Part shown: positions 7,098-15,860 of the stretch, in pieces | How the letters are laid out: each line of letters begins with the position of its first letter | Position numbering within the stretch: the stretch's first letter is position 1 | Assembly (NCBI RefSeq): GCF_039982735.1 | Contig: NZ_JBDWXV010000008.1 | Span: 186,001 to 250,000, forward strand | Direction of reading: 5' to 3' | Length of the DNA stretch: 64,000 nt | DNA from: Saccharospirillum sp039982735 | GTDB taxonomy: Bacteria; Pseudomonadota; Gammaproteobacteria; Pseudomonadales; Natronospirillaceae | Notes under the pieces: model-generated | What the model was told of the DNA's origin: nothing | What the model saw: only the letters and a program-made list of their open reading frames with translations | Database searches by the model: none | Position numbers and translations under genes: made by a program

Positions 7098-10037
7098 ATG
7101 AAACGTGGTGTTCTCATCGCCATCACCACCGGGGTCATCGTTGCCCTGGCCAGCGCAGGTCTGGTTGTAACCAGTGCCTCGAACCCCGGGGCGGAGAATC
7201 CGTCAAATATCATCGTCAGTGAACGGGAAGACCGGGTATTCCATCAGTATGAGCTCGAAAACGGACTCAAGGTGGTACTGGTATCCGATGAAGACGCCGA
7301 GGTTGCCGCAGCCGCACTGAACGTCAGCGTTGGCTCCTGGAGCAACCCGGCCGACTTGCCAGGTCTGGCGCATTTTCTCGAACACATGTTGTTTCTGGGT
7401 ACCGAAAAGTACCCGAATGCCGATGAGTACCATCAGTTTATCGAACAAAACGGCGGCAACAACAATGCCTATACCGCCGATGAGAACACCCTCTACTACT
7501 TTGATATCGACGCCGAGCACCTTGAACCGGCACTGGACCGGCTGGCGCAGTTTTTCATCGCTCCCCTGTTCGATGCCAGCTACATTGAACGCGAAATCAA
7601 CGCGGTGCAATCTGAGTTTACCGCCAGCTTGCAAGACGATAACCGGCGCCGTGAAGACGCCGTGCGCGAACTGATCAACCCCGAGCATCCGGCCGCCAAC
7701 CTCGCCATCGGCAATGCCCAAACCCTCGATAACGACCAACTGCGCGAACGGATGCAGGCATTCTATCGTGAGCATTATGTTGCAAACCGCCTGTCGCTGG
7801 CCGTGGTTGGCCCTCAGGATATAGAGACACTGAAAGAGTGGGTCGATTCTCGCTTCAATCAGATACGCTCGGTCTCCTCCGAGCCGCTGCAGCTAGAAGT
7901 CCCCCAGTTCAGCACCAGCCAGCTGCCCATGCTGATCGAGGTAGAGCCGCGTCGTGAAAGCAGACTGCTCCAGTTCCGCTTCCCGGTCCCTGCAACCGTG
8001 GCCGAGCTCGACACCAAGCCTTACACCTACCTGGCGAGTCTGCTCGACCACCAGGGGCCTGGCACCCTGTTTGAAGCGCTGAAGGAGCGAGGTTGGGCAG
8101 ACGGAATTTCGGCCCGTGCACCCGGCACCAGCCGCAATTCGGATACATTCAGCATCGCCTTGCAACTGACCCCTGAAGGCATGACCAACTGGCAAAGCGT
8201 GGCGACAATGATGTTCAGCTACCTGCAAACCATTGAGCAGGAGGGCTTGAACGAGTGGCGCTATGAAGAACTGCAGACCATCAACGAGATCAACTTCGAA
8301 TTCGCGGAGCAGGTATCCCCCACCGCCACCGCGCAGCATCTGGCAACCCGGCTGATGCACTACCCGGCCGATCAGTTACTGGTAGGCCCGTATCGGCTGG
8401 CACAATTCGATGCCGAAGCCATTCAGCGCTGGTTGTCCTATCTGCAACCGGACAACGCCCTGGTCGTATTGATGGCACCGGACGTGGAGACAGACACCGT
8501 CAGCGAATGGTACGAAACCCCCTACAAAGCAACTCCGCTGTCGGGCTCGGTGGTCGCCGGATGGCGTGCGCCCGAGCAAGACAACAACCTGACGCTGCCT
8601 GAGGAAAATCTGTTCATACCGGAAGACCTGACCGTGCTGCCATTTGCCGGACGCCAGAGCGACCTGATCCACAACACGCCCCTGATCATTGAACAGGCGC
8701 CGGGCTTATCCGTTTGGTTTGAACAGGATGAATCCTTCAGAACGCCGAAGCTTGATATCACGGTCATGATGGAATCACCCGAAGCCAATGCCAGCGCCCG
8801 CAGCGCCATTGCAACGCAGTTACTCATCGACCTGGTTGACGACGGGATGACCGATTTCCGCTATGACGCGGGCCGGGCAGGCTCCGGTTATGGCCTGTCA
8901 TCGTCGAAGCGTGGTCTGCAGATTCGGCTCTATGGCTACAGCGACCGGTTGCACGTATTGCTCGACACCCTGCTGGTGGAACTGACTGATCCTGGCGTCA
9001 GTCAGCCCCGGTTTGAACAGCTAAAATCCGATCTCCAGCGCCGACTGCGCAATACTCGCGAAGATCCGGTCCTGAACCAGATGGTGCGACGCCTGAACAC
9101 GGCGCTGATCCGTGATTCCAGAACACCCGAAGCCCTGCTTGAAGCGCTTGAAGACCTGACGCTCGACGACGTGCTCGCGCACCGCGATACGCTGCTGAAC
9201 AATCAGGCCATGACGATGCTGATTCACGGCAACCAGACCGAAGACGGTGCCCTGCAACTGGCCAATCGCATCAGCGCGATGATCCCGCCCAGTGCCGGTA
9301 ACGACCCGGTAAGAGTCGACGTTGCCGCCCTGCCCAGCCGGCGTTACCGCCACGAAATGTCCATCGATCACAACGACAGTGCCCTGCTCGGCTACTACCA
9401 GGGTCAGGACAGCAGCCTGCGCGAGCGCGCTCTTTTTACCTTGCTGGGCCGCACCATGAGCGCTTCCTATTTTGCAGAAATGCGCACCGAGGAACAGCTG
9501 GGCTACATCGTTTTCAGCCAGAATTTCATGGCCGAAGATCTGCCTGGCCTGATCGTCTACATTCAATCACCCGACACCGACCCGGCCTTGTTGCAGCTGT
9601 TTTCAGACCGTTTCATGAACCGGTATCTGCAACAACTGCGCAGCCTCGACAGCGATGAGTTCAACCGTTACAAGGCAGGCCTGATCAACGATCTGACCAC
9701 ACCGGAGCAGAACCTCTATGAGCTTAGCCAGACTTACTGGCAGGCCATTATGGACGGGAATCCGAACTTCAATACGCGCCGGCGTCTCGCGTCGGCTGTT
9801 GAAGCAATCAGTCTCGATGGCTTTACCCGTTTCTTTGAAAACCAGATGCTCAGAGACGACGCAAAACGCCTGGTTTTGCATCAGGTCGGCCGGGGCATGG
9901 AAGAAGCCTACACAGAAAACGGGACTAACCTGGTGGGTTTTTACACGGCCGACAATGTACAAACCATTCAGGAAGCCAGCCGCTGGATTACACCAACTTT
10001 TAATAACCTGCCCGAGCGTTTGGATCCTGTCCAATAA
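7098..10037 (+). CDS. M16 family zinc metallopeptidase (pitrilysin/insulinase-like), exported
   Basis: 979 residues, the size of pitrilysin (Ptr). A hydrophobic N-terminal segment (about 5-27) suggests export to the periplasm. The inverted zinc motif HFLEH is at residues 92-96, and the third ligand Glu173 follows exactly 76 residues later, the spacing expected for HxxEH-x76-E. The second half is the inactive M16 repeat typical of this family (about 540-960). Such enzymes degrade peptides held in a closed chamber. The start has CAGGAG six bases upstream. The gene is monocistronic; the next gene is convergent. Confidence 0.92.
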   Translation: MKRGVLIAITTGVIVALASAGLVVTSASNPGAENPSNIIVSEREDRVFHQYELENGLKVVLVSDEDAEVAAAALNVSVGSWSNPADLPGLAHFLEHMLFLGTEKYPNADEYHQFIEQNGGNNNAYTADENTLYYFDIDAEHLEPALDRLAQFFIAPLFDASYIEREINAVQSEFTASLQDDNRRREDAVRELINPEHPAANLAIGNAQTLDNDQLRERMQAFYREHYVANRLSLAVVGPQDIETLKEWVDSRFNQIRSVSSEPLQLEVPQFSTSQLPMLIEVEPRRESRLLQFRFPVPATVAELDTKPYTYLASLLDHQGPGTLFEALKERGWADGISARAPGTSRNSDTFSIALQLTPEGMTNWQSVATMMFSYLQTIEQEGLNEWRYEELQTINEINFEFAEQVSPTATAQHLATRLMHYPADQLLVGPYRLAQFDAEAIQRWLSYLQPDNALVVLMAPDVETDTVSEWYETPYKATPLSGSVVAGWRAPEQDNNLTLPEENLFIPEDLTVLPFAGRQSDLIHNTPLIIEQAPGLSVWFEQDESFRTPKLDITVMMESPEANASARSAIATQLLIDLVDDGMTDFRYDAGRAGSGYGLSSSKRGLQIRLYGYSDRLHVLLDTLLVELTDPGVSQPRFEQLKSDLQRRLRNTREDPVLNQMVRRLNTALIRDSRTPEALLEALEDLTLDDVLAHRDTLLNNQAMTMLIHGNQTEDGALQLANRISAMIPPSAGNDPVRVDVAALPSRRYRHEMSIDHNDSALLGYYQGQDSSLRERALFTLLGRTMSASYFAEMRTEEQLGYIVFSQNFMAEDLPGLIVYIQSPDTDPALLQLFSDRFMNRYLQQLRSLDSDEFNRYKAGLINDLTTPEQNLYELSQTYWQAIMDGNPNFNTRRRLASAVEAISLDGFTRFFENQMLRDDAKRLVLHQVGRGMEEAYTENGTNLVGFYTADNVQTIQEASRWITPTFNNLPERLDPVQ

Positions 10038-10100
10038 CGAGTGGCTGGCCTGGTTTTGTGCCGGGGGGCCAGGGTTGGCCACCCGGTTTCTTAATCAAAT

Positions 10101-10119
10101 CTGCCCGGTATCCGGGCAG
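10101..10119 (-). terminator. Hairpin downstream of the pseudokinase gene
   Basis: A perfect 8-bp stem (CTGCCCGG / CCGGGCAG) with a 3-base loop lies in the convergent gap. On the minus strand it is followed by ATTTGATTAAG, so it fits a rho-independent terminator for the minus-strand gene better than for the peptidase gene. Confidence 0.55.
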
Positions 10120-10134
10120 GACGCAAAGCTGGCC

Positions 10135-11160
10135 TTAACTGACCAGATCAGTCTCTTGCCAGCTATTCTGTCTGCGCGGCAACACCACCAACACTTCGGT
10201 CCCTTTTTCACCATCCAGCACATCCAGATTGCCACCCAGCATTTGTGCCAGCCGGCGCGCCACGACCAGCGACAAACCAGGCCCGACGTCGCGCCCCTCA
10301 TCAATGACGCTGGTGTAATGGGTAAGCACATTGCTGAGCTGTTCCGCTCCAAGATGGCGACCTTCAGCGCTGACCCGAATGCGCAAGGCCTCGCCAATCT
10401 CTGCATCGATGTACCCGATCAGATGAACCTGAACCAGGCCCCCTTCGTTCATTCGCATCAGCGAATACACGACCCGGGTTAACAATGAGTGCAGCCAGTT
10501 TACGTCAGACACCAGCGGTAACTGATCTTCCTGATGTTCAAATTTGACCCGGGTCTTGTAGTTTTTCCCGTACCGCTGCCATTCTTCGCAAAACCCTTCC
10601 AGTACGGTGAGCAAGTTGATGTTCTCGGCGCGTGGCAATTCCGATTTCAACTCCAGACGAGCCAGCACCTTCAAATCATCCGCATAGCGCTGCATCAGCT
10701 CGGATTTTTCGCGAATACGCTCCAGCGCATCGGCCTGACTAGAGGTACATAATGACTGAACCTCGGCCATGGCCGTATTCAGGGCGTTGGCCATGTTCTT
10801 TAACGCCAGATCTTTCTCCTGCGCTGATGACAGTACCAGACGCCTCAGTTCGGCGCTTTGCTTGCCTTCATATTCGAATCGTTCGATCCGCAGATGGCTT
10901 TCCTGAAGCGTCCGCTTAACCCGGCTAACCTCCCGAAAGGCGTCATCAGCGTGACGCTGGCTACGATTCAGGGCCAGCAGCGACAGGCCCGCTGCCGCCA
11001 AGAGCAACCCCACAGGCACAGCTAAAACCGGCAACTCCAGTACCGGCATCGCGAAATACACCAGAGCCGCCAAACTGCCCAGCCACAACACTCCGCTGAT
11101 GACCCAGAGGGTCGCCACCTGTGACGTTTTATTCACTGCCTTCTCCCAAACCATAACCAT
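10135..11160 (-). CDS. Membrane histidine-kinase-like protein lacking the phospho-acceptor (pseudokinase)
   Basis: About 341 residues from the ATG at 11158-11160; ATGs at 11172 and 11154 are also possible, and none has an ideal ribosome-binding site. Two hydrophobic helices (about residues 12-60) are followed by a long coiled coil (about 65-180) and a C-terminal GHKL ATPase-like domain. The usual H-box histidine is absent: the matching helix reads ALKNMANALNTAMAEV. The N-box asparagine and the G1 DxGxG motif are also missing, whereas a G2-like GPGLSLVVARRLAQMLGG remains. No response regulator is adjacent. It is divergent from deoC, but a role in nucleoside control is not shown. It most likely acts as a scaffold or sensor without kinase activity. 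Confidence 0.72.
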   Translation of the reverse strand: MVMVWEKAVNKTSQVATLWVISGVLWLGSLAALVYFAMPVLELPVLAVPVGLLLAAAGLSLLALNRSQRHADDAFREVSRVKRTLQESHLRIERFEYEGKQSAELRRLVLSSAQEKDLALKNMANALNTAMAEVQSLCTSSQADALERIREKSELMQRYADDLKVLARLELKSELPRAENINLLTVLEGFCEEWQRYGKNYKTRVKFEHQEDQLPLVSDVNWLHSLLTRVVYSLMRMNEGGLVQVHLIGYIDAEIGEALRIRVSAEGRHLGAEQLSNVLTHYTSVIDEGRDVGPGLSLVVARRLAQMLGGNLDVLDGEKGTEVLVVLPRRQNSWQETDLVS

Positions 11161-11386
11161 TTTAAGTGCCATCCTCGCCAAACCAAGTCGGGGACAGCCA
11201 TCAGTTGCACGCAGTTTGCCATTAAATTCCGGGTTTGGCAGGTTTCTTAATGGCTCGCGGTTTACAGGCCTGGCCGTATAAATTGCCAATAGCCCGAATC
11301 AGGTGCCTGATTATCAACCTCCCTGACGTTGTTTTTGACGGATATTGGGCATAAACTTATTAAAAACTGACCACTTGGACAATAAA

Positions 11387-12163
11387 ATGAATCCGTTACA
11401 GCGTGACGCTAAAACTGCGCTCGGGTTGATGGACCTCACCAGCCTGAACGACGACGATACCGATGCCCGCATCGAAGCCCTTTGCAAGCAAGCCAATACC
11501 CCCGTGGGTTCGCCAGCGGCTGTGTGCGTGTACCCGGCTTTTATAGCCACAGCGCGTAAAACCCTGGCCGCAGAAGGGCTGAAAGACGTTCTGATTGCCA
11601 CCGTTACCAACTTTCCGGATGGCAGCGACGACATCGAGCGCGCCGTCTCAGAAACCCGTGCTGCCGTGGCAGCGGGGGCTCACGAAGTCGATGTGGTACT
11701 GCCTTACCGCTCGCTAATGGCTGGCAACAGCGAGGTTGCTCACGATTTGGTCGCCGCCTGCAAGGCGGCTTGCGGCGCCGGTTCTCTGCTTAAAGTCATC
11801 ATCGAGAGTGGCGAGTTGAAAGAACCGCACCTCATTCGCCAGGCCAGTGACATCGCCATTGCAGCCGGGGCTGACTTTATTAAAACCAGCACCGGGAAAG
11901 TGGCTGTGAATGCCACGCTGGAAGCAGCCGACATCATGCTGCAGGCCATCCGCGACAGCGGCCGCCAGGTCGGTTTCAAGGCCGCCGGCGGAATCAAAAC
12001 CACTGAAGATGCCCAGGCCTATCTGGCTCTGGCGGCACGCATCATGGGGCCGGGCTGGGTAAGCCCTGCCACCTTCCGTTTTGGTGCCAGCAGCCTGCTG
12101 AACAATCTGCTGGAAACACTCGACCAGGCGAGTTCGGGTTCAACCGAACCGGGTGGGTACTAA
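11387..12163 (+). CDS. deoC: Deoxyribose-phosphate aldolase
   Basis: Class I aldolase that splits 2-deoxyribose 5-phosphate into glyceraldehyde 3-phosphate and acetaldehyde, the last step of deoxynucleoside catabolism. 258 residues from the ATG at 11387; the N-terminus MNPLQRDAKTALGLMDLT aligns with E. coli DeoC. The Schiff-base lysine is Lys166 in DFIKTSTGK, with Asp102 in EVDVVLP and Lys198 in GFKAAGGIK completing the catalytic set. It is the first gene of deoC-deoA-deoB; deoA begins one base after its stop. Confidence 0.96.
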   Translation: MNPLQRDAKTALGLMDLTSLNDDDTDARIEALCKQANTPVGSPAAVCVYPAFIATARKTLAAEGLKDVLIATVTNFPDGSDDIERAVSETRAAVAAGAHEVDVVLPYRSLMAGNSEVAHDLVAACKAACGAGSLLKVIIESGELKEPHLIRQASDIAIAAGADFIKTSTGKVAVNATLEAADIMLQAIRDSGRQVGFKAAGGIKTTEDAQAYLALAARIMGPGWVSPATFRFGASSLLNNLLETLDQASSGSTEPGGY

Positions 12164-12164
12164 G

Positions 12165-13493
12165 ATGTATCTGCCTCAGGAACTGATTCGCCGCAAACGC
12201 GATGGTGGCGCGCTCAATGACGATGAGATTCGCTGGTTCGTGAGCGGCATCAAGGATTCAAGCATCAGCGAAGGCCAGGTCAGTGCCTTTGCGATGGCGG
12301 TCTACTTCAATGGACTGACGCTCGATGAACGCGTCGCGCTGACGCTCGCCATGCGCGATTCCGGCGATGTCATGCACTGGCCAGACCTGAACGGCCCGGT
12401 ACTCGACAAACACAGCACCGGTGGCGTCGGTGACCTGGTCAGCCTGATGCTTGGTCCCATGGTCTCTGCCTGCGGTGGCTATGTACCGATGATTTCCGGC
12501 CGGGGCCTCGGCCACACCGGCGGCACGCTCGACAAATTCGAATCCATACCCGGCTACAACACCTACCCCGACAACGACCTCTTTGATCGCGCCGTGCGTG
12601 AAGCCGGCGTCGCCATTATCGGCCAAACCGGCAACCTGGCACCCGCTGACAAGCGCTTCTATGGCATTCGGGACGTCACCGGCACGGTGGAAAGCATAGA
12701 TCTGATCACCGCTTCCATCCTGTCGAAAAAGCTCGCCGAAGGGCTGGATGCGCTGGTGATGGACGTTAAAGTTGGCAGTGGTGCCTTTATGCCTACTCCG
12801 GAAAAAAGCCGGGCTCTGGCTGAAAGCATCGTACGTGTGGCAAACGGCGCAGGTGTGAAAACGACGGCCTTGCTGACCGATATGAACCAGGTTCTGGCGC
12901 TGTCGGCCGGTAATGCGGTGGAAATGTCAGAGGCAGTGGCGTACCTTCGCGGTGACCATCGCGATCCGGTAGTCCACGAGGTCACCATGGCCCTGTGTGC
13001 AGAGATGCTGGTATCCGGCCAACTGGCTGACAGCATCGAGGCCGCTCGCCGTCAGTTGCAGTTGGTGCTGGACTCCGGTGCAGCGCTTGAAGCATTTCAA
13101 CGGATGGTAACGCTGCTCGGCGGTCCGTCCGACTTTACCGACCGGCCCGATGACTTTTTACCCAAAGCCCCCATTATTCAACCAGTCATCGCCACAAGGG
13201 ATGGCATCGTACAACCCTTGCAGGTGCGCGATATTGGCCTGGCGGTGGTTGCGATGGGTGGCGGACGAACCCGCGCCGATCAGAAGATCGACGCCGCCGT
13301 TGGTCTGACCGACATTGTTCGGCCAGGCGTGACGGTTCGCGCCGGTGATGTGCTGGCCATGGCTCATGTTCGCAGCGAAGCGCAACTGGCCGACACCCGG
13401 CAACGGTTAACCCAGGCCATACCAATCGCCGAGCAGGCCGTAGCGGCTCAACCGGTGGTACACGACCGGATAGGCCCGGAAGATTTGGATTAA
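12165..13493 (+). CDS. deoA: Thymidine phosphorylase
   Basis: Converts thymidine and phosphate to thymine and 2-deoxyribose 1-phosphate. 442 residues from the ATG at 12165, chosen because MYLPQELIRRKRDGGALNDD matches the E. coli DeoA start; a GTG four codons upstream is unlikely. The phosphate-binding signature KHSTGGVGD (about residues 84-92) is intact, as is the downstream SGRGLGHTGGTLDK segment. It is separated from deoC by a single base, so expression is coupled. A hairpin lies between this gene and deoB. Confidence 0.96.
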   Translation: MYLPQELIRRKRDGGALNDDEIRWFVSGIKDSSISEGQVSAFAMAVYFNGLTLDERVALTLAMRDSGDVMHWPDLNGPVLDKHSTGGVGDLVSLMLGPMVSACGGYVPMISGRGLGHTGGTLDKFESIPGYNTYPDNDLFDRAVREAGVAIIGQTGNLAPADKRFYGIRDVTGTVESIDLITASILSKKLAEGLDALVMDVKVGSGAFMPTPEKSRALAESIVRVANGAGVKTTALLTDMNQVLALSAGNAVEMSEAVAYLRGDHRDPVVHEVTMALCAEMLVSGQLADSIEAARRQLQLVLDSGAALEAFQRMVTLLGGPSDFTDRPDDFLPKAPIIQPVIATRDGIVQPLQVRDIGLAVVAMGGGRTRADQKIDAAVGLTDIVRPGVTVRAGDVLAMAHVRSEAQLADTRQRLTQAIPIAEQAVAAQPVVHDRIGPEDLD

Positions 13494-13537
13494 CAGGGCC
13501 GGTTTCACGCAGCAAACCGACCTGACAGACCATCACA

Positions 13538-13558
13538 GGGCTTTGTCGCACAAAGCCC
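13538..13558 (+). promoter_or_regulatory. Perfect hairpin directly before the deoB ribosome-binding site
   Basis: A 9-bp perfect stem (GGGCTTTGT / ACAAAGCCC) with loop CGC ends one base before the GGGAGGA ribosome-binding site of deoB. There is no T-run, so a terminator is less likely than a structure that tunes deoB translation or protects the mRNA end. Position and pairing are seen; the role is inferred. Confidence 0.5.
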
Positions 13559-13569
13559 GGGAGGAAGAC

Positions 13570-14811
13570 ATGGGACGCGCTATCGTACTGGTACTGGATT
13601 CATTCGGCATTGGCGCCAGCGCCGACGCCGACCGCTTCGGCGACACCGGAGCCAACACCCTGGGCCACATCGCCCAGTGGTGCGCGCAAGGCAAGGCTGA
13701 CAAGGGCCGCTCCGGCAAGCTGACCCTGCCCAACCTGACCCGACTGGGCCTGGTCAACGCCGCCACCGAAAGCAGCCAGGGCGCCGTGCCTGAAGGCATG
13801 ACGCTTGCAGCCGAAACAGTCGGCAGCTACGGCTACGCCCGCGAACTGTCGAGCGGCAAAGACACACCCAGCGGCCACTGGGAAATTGCTGGCGTGCCGG
13901 TGCTCTATGACTGGGGCTATTTCAGCGAGCTGGAAAATTCCTTCCCACAGTCGTTACTGGATACTCTGATCGAACGCTGCGACCTGCCCGGCGTACTTGG
14001 CAATTGCCACGCCTCTGGAACCGAGATTCTGAAAAAACTGGGCGAAGAACACTGCAAAACCGGTAAGCCCATTGTTTACACCTCCGCCGACAGTGTGTTT
14101 CAGATTGCCTGTCACGAAGAGACCTTTGGTCTGGATCGTTTGTACGAGGTGTGTGAAGTCGCCCGCGAACTGGTCGACGAATACAACATTGGCCGGGTCA
14201 TCGCCCGCCCCTTCATCGGCGACAGCGCCGACACCTTCCAGCGCACCGGCAACCGACATGACCTGGCGGTCGAGCCACCGGCACCGACCGTGCTGAAAAA
14301 ACTGGCGGAAGAAGGCGGCGAAGTAATTTCCATCGGCAAGATCGCTGACATTTACGCCAATGTAGGTATCACCCAGAAATTCAAAGCCACCGGCCTACCG
14401 GCCCTGGTCGATGAAACGCTGACGCAAATGAGCAAAGCCGACGATCGCAGTCTGATATTCACCAACCTGGTGGATTTCGATTCATCCTACGGCCACCGCC
14501 GGGATGTTGCCGGCTACGCCGCCGCCCTGGAATACTTCGACTCGCGCCTGCCCGAAATTCTCGACCAGATGCAGGACGATGACATCCTGATCATGACCGC
14601 TGATCACGGCTGCGACCCGACCTGGCCAGGCACTGACCACACTCGCGAGCACATCCCGGTGCTGGTGTACGGAAAAACCCTGAAACCCGTCAATCTGGGC
14701 GAGCGGGAAACCTTTGCCGACATTGGCCAGACGTTGGCGGAGTTTTTCAAGGTAGGACGGATGGATTACGGCACCAGTTTTCTGAAATCGTTGACTGGGC
14801 AGGCTGCCTGA
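13570..14811 (+). CDS. deoB: Phosphopentomutase
   Basis: Interconverts (deoxy)ribose 1-phosphate and 5-phosphate, linking DeoA to DeoC. 413 residues in the alkaline-phosphatase superfamily. Metal-binding segments are visible at the N-terminus (LVLDSFGIGASADA) and in the C-terminal half (NLVDFDSSYGHRRD and MTADHGCDPTWPGTDHTREH). The start ATG at 13570 has GGGAGGA five bases upstream. It closes the deoCAB operon; the purine nucleoside phosphorylase gene deoD, usual in enterobacterial deo operons, is not present here. Confidence 0.96.
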   Translation: MGRAIVLVLDSFGIGASADADRFGDTGANTLGHIAQWCAQGKADKGRSGKLTLPNLTRLGLVNAATESSQGAVPEGMTLAAETVGSYGYARELSSGKDTPSGHWEIAGVPVLYDWGYFSELENSFPQSLLDTLIERCDLPGVLGNCHASGTEILKKLGEEHCKTGKPIVYTSADSVFQIACHEETFGLDRLYEVCEVARELVDEYNIGRVIARPFIGDSADTFQRTGNRHDLAVEPPAPTVLKKLAEEGGEVISIGKIADIYANVGITQKFKATGLPALVDETLTQMSKADDRSLIFTNLVDFDSSYGHRRDVAGYAAALEYFDSRLPEILDQMQDDDILIMTADHGCDPTWPGTDHTREHIPVLVYGKTLKPVNLGERETFADIGQTLAEFFKVGRMDYGTSFLKSLTGQAA

Positions 14812-14828
14812 CGGCGGTCGATTTCATT

Positions 14829-14844
14829 ACTCCGGCTACGGAGT
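14829..14844 (+). terminator. Putative terminator after deoB
   Basis: A 6-bp stem (ACTCCG / CGGAGT) with loop GCTA is followed by TTGATCTTGTTGT. It lies 18 bases past the deoB stop. It is modest in strength and lies just upstream of palindromic repeat copy C, which may also stop transcription. Confidence 0.45.
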
Positions 14845-14871
14845 TTGATCTTGTTGTATTGCCAGGAGTCC

Positions 14872-14984
14872 GTATCAGCCACCGGTCACACCCCTCCGGG
14901 GTCGGCGTGAACCCATCTATGGGGCCTAGATCGCAGCATCCATGCTGCGAACTACCCCGGAGGGGTATGACCGGCACCTGATAC
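14872..14984 (+). repeat. Palindromic intergenic repeat, copy C
   Basis: The arms 14872-14902 and 14954-14984 pair at 27 of 31 positions. The core has the standard segments GAACCCATCTATGGGGCCTA and a perfect 8-bp hairpin (TCGCAGCA, loop TCCA, TGCTGCGA). It lies in the convergent gap between deoB and rlmB. The right flank (around 14998-15017) contains a relative of the CTCAAGTTTCGGA motif that flanks copy F. Confidence 0.88.
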
Positions 14985-15016
14985 TTAGCTTTATACGAAT
15001 TCCAAAACTTGAGCGA

Positions 15017-15778
15017 CTAGCCCAACCTCTGACGAACAGCTTCAAACAGACAAACGCCAGCGGCGACACTGACGTTCAGGCTACTCACCTGGCCAGCCAT
15101 GGGCAGCTTGAACAGTCCATCGCATGTATCGCGGGTCAGACGACGTAACCCGGCGCTTTCAGCCCCCATCACTATGGCCACTGATCCGGTTAGGTCCGTT
15201 TGATAAATCGATGCTTCAGCTTCTCCTGCCGTGCCATAAACCCAAACTCCCTGCTGCTTAAGAGCCTCCAGCGTTCGCGCCAGGTTGGTCACAACGACGA
15301 ACGGCACGGTATCCGCTGCGCCGCTGGCGATCTTGACGGCTGTGGGTGTGAGGCTAGCGGATTTATCCTTTGGTACGATGATGGCATCAGCCCCGGCGGC
15401 ATCGCAGCTGCGCAAGCAAGCGCCGATGTTGTGCGGGTCGGTCACGCCGTCGAGTACCAGTAGTAAGGCTGGGCGGTCCAGACTGGCTACCAGTGATTCC
15501 AGATCACCTTCATCCAGCACCGGCGCAGCCAGCGTTTGCACCAGAACACCTTGATGGCGAGCGTCCTGCATCTCGTTACGGTTAAGCAGGCGGTCGAATT
15601 CCTCTCTCGCTAGCCAGCGAAAGCGAGCACCCTGGCCCTTGGCCAGATCCAGCAGGCGTTGAATACGCTGGTCTTGGCGACCTTTCAGAAACACGATTTC
15701 CCGCACCCGGTCCGGGTGTTGCTCCAGGGCACTCTGGCAGGCATGAATGCCATATACCCAGGACGTTGCGTCACTCAT
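15017..15778 (-). CDS. rlmB: 23S rRNA (guanosine(2251)-2'-O)-methyltransferase
   Basis: SpoU-class methyltransferase that modifies G2251 in the peptidyl-transferase P-loop of 23S rRNA using S-adenosylmethionine. 253 residues. An N-terminal substrate-binding domain (about 1-75, WVYGIHACQSALEQHP) precedes the knotted SPOUT domain, with DGVTDPHNIGACLRSCDAAG (motif 1), VMGAESAGLRRLTRDTCD (motif 2) and MAGQVSSLNVSVAAGVCLFE (motif 3). It lies directly downstream of rnr, the order found in E. coli, with an imperfect hairpin between them. Confidence 0.96.
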   Translation of the reverse strand: MSDATSWVYGIHACQSALEQHPDRVREIVFLKGRQDQRIQRLLDLAKGQGARFRWLAREEFDRLLNRNEMQDARHQGVLVQTLAAPVLDEGDLESLVASLDRPALLLVLDGVTDPHNIGACLRSCDAAGADAIIVPKDKSASLTPTAVKIASGAADTVPFVVVTNLARTLEALKQQGVWVYGTAGEAEASIYQTDLTGSVAIVMGAESAGLRRLTRDTCDGLFKLPMAGQVSSLNVSVAAGVCLFEAVRQRLG

Positions 15779-15815
15779 GGTTATTCTTCCCGAAAATCAA
15801 ACTAACCCAGAAACA

Positions 15816-15844
15816 GGAAAGCCCGGCGAATCGCCAGGCTTTCC
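15816..15844 (-). terminator. Imperfect hairpin between rnr and rlmB
   Basis: On the minus strand, 17 bases after the rnr stop, an 8-bp stem GGAAAGCC/GGCTTTCC is extended by GGCGA/TCGCC after one mismatch and followed by TGTTTCTG. This fits a leaky terminator that lowers rlmB expression relative to rnr. Confidence 0.5.
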
Positions 15845-15860
15845 AGACCAAACAACCGTG

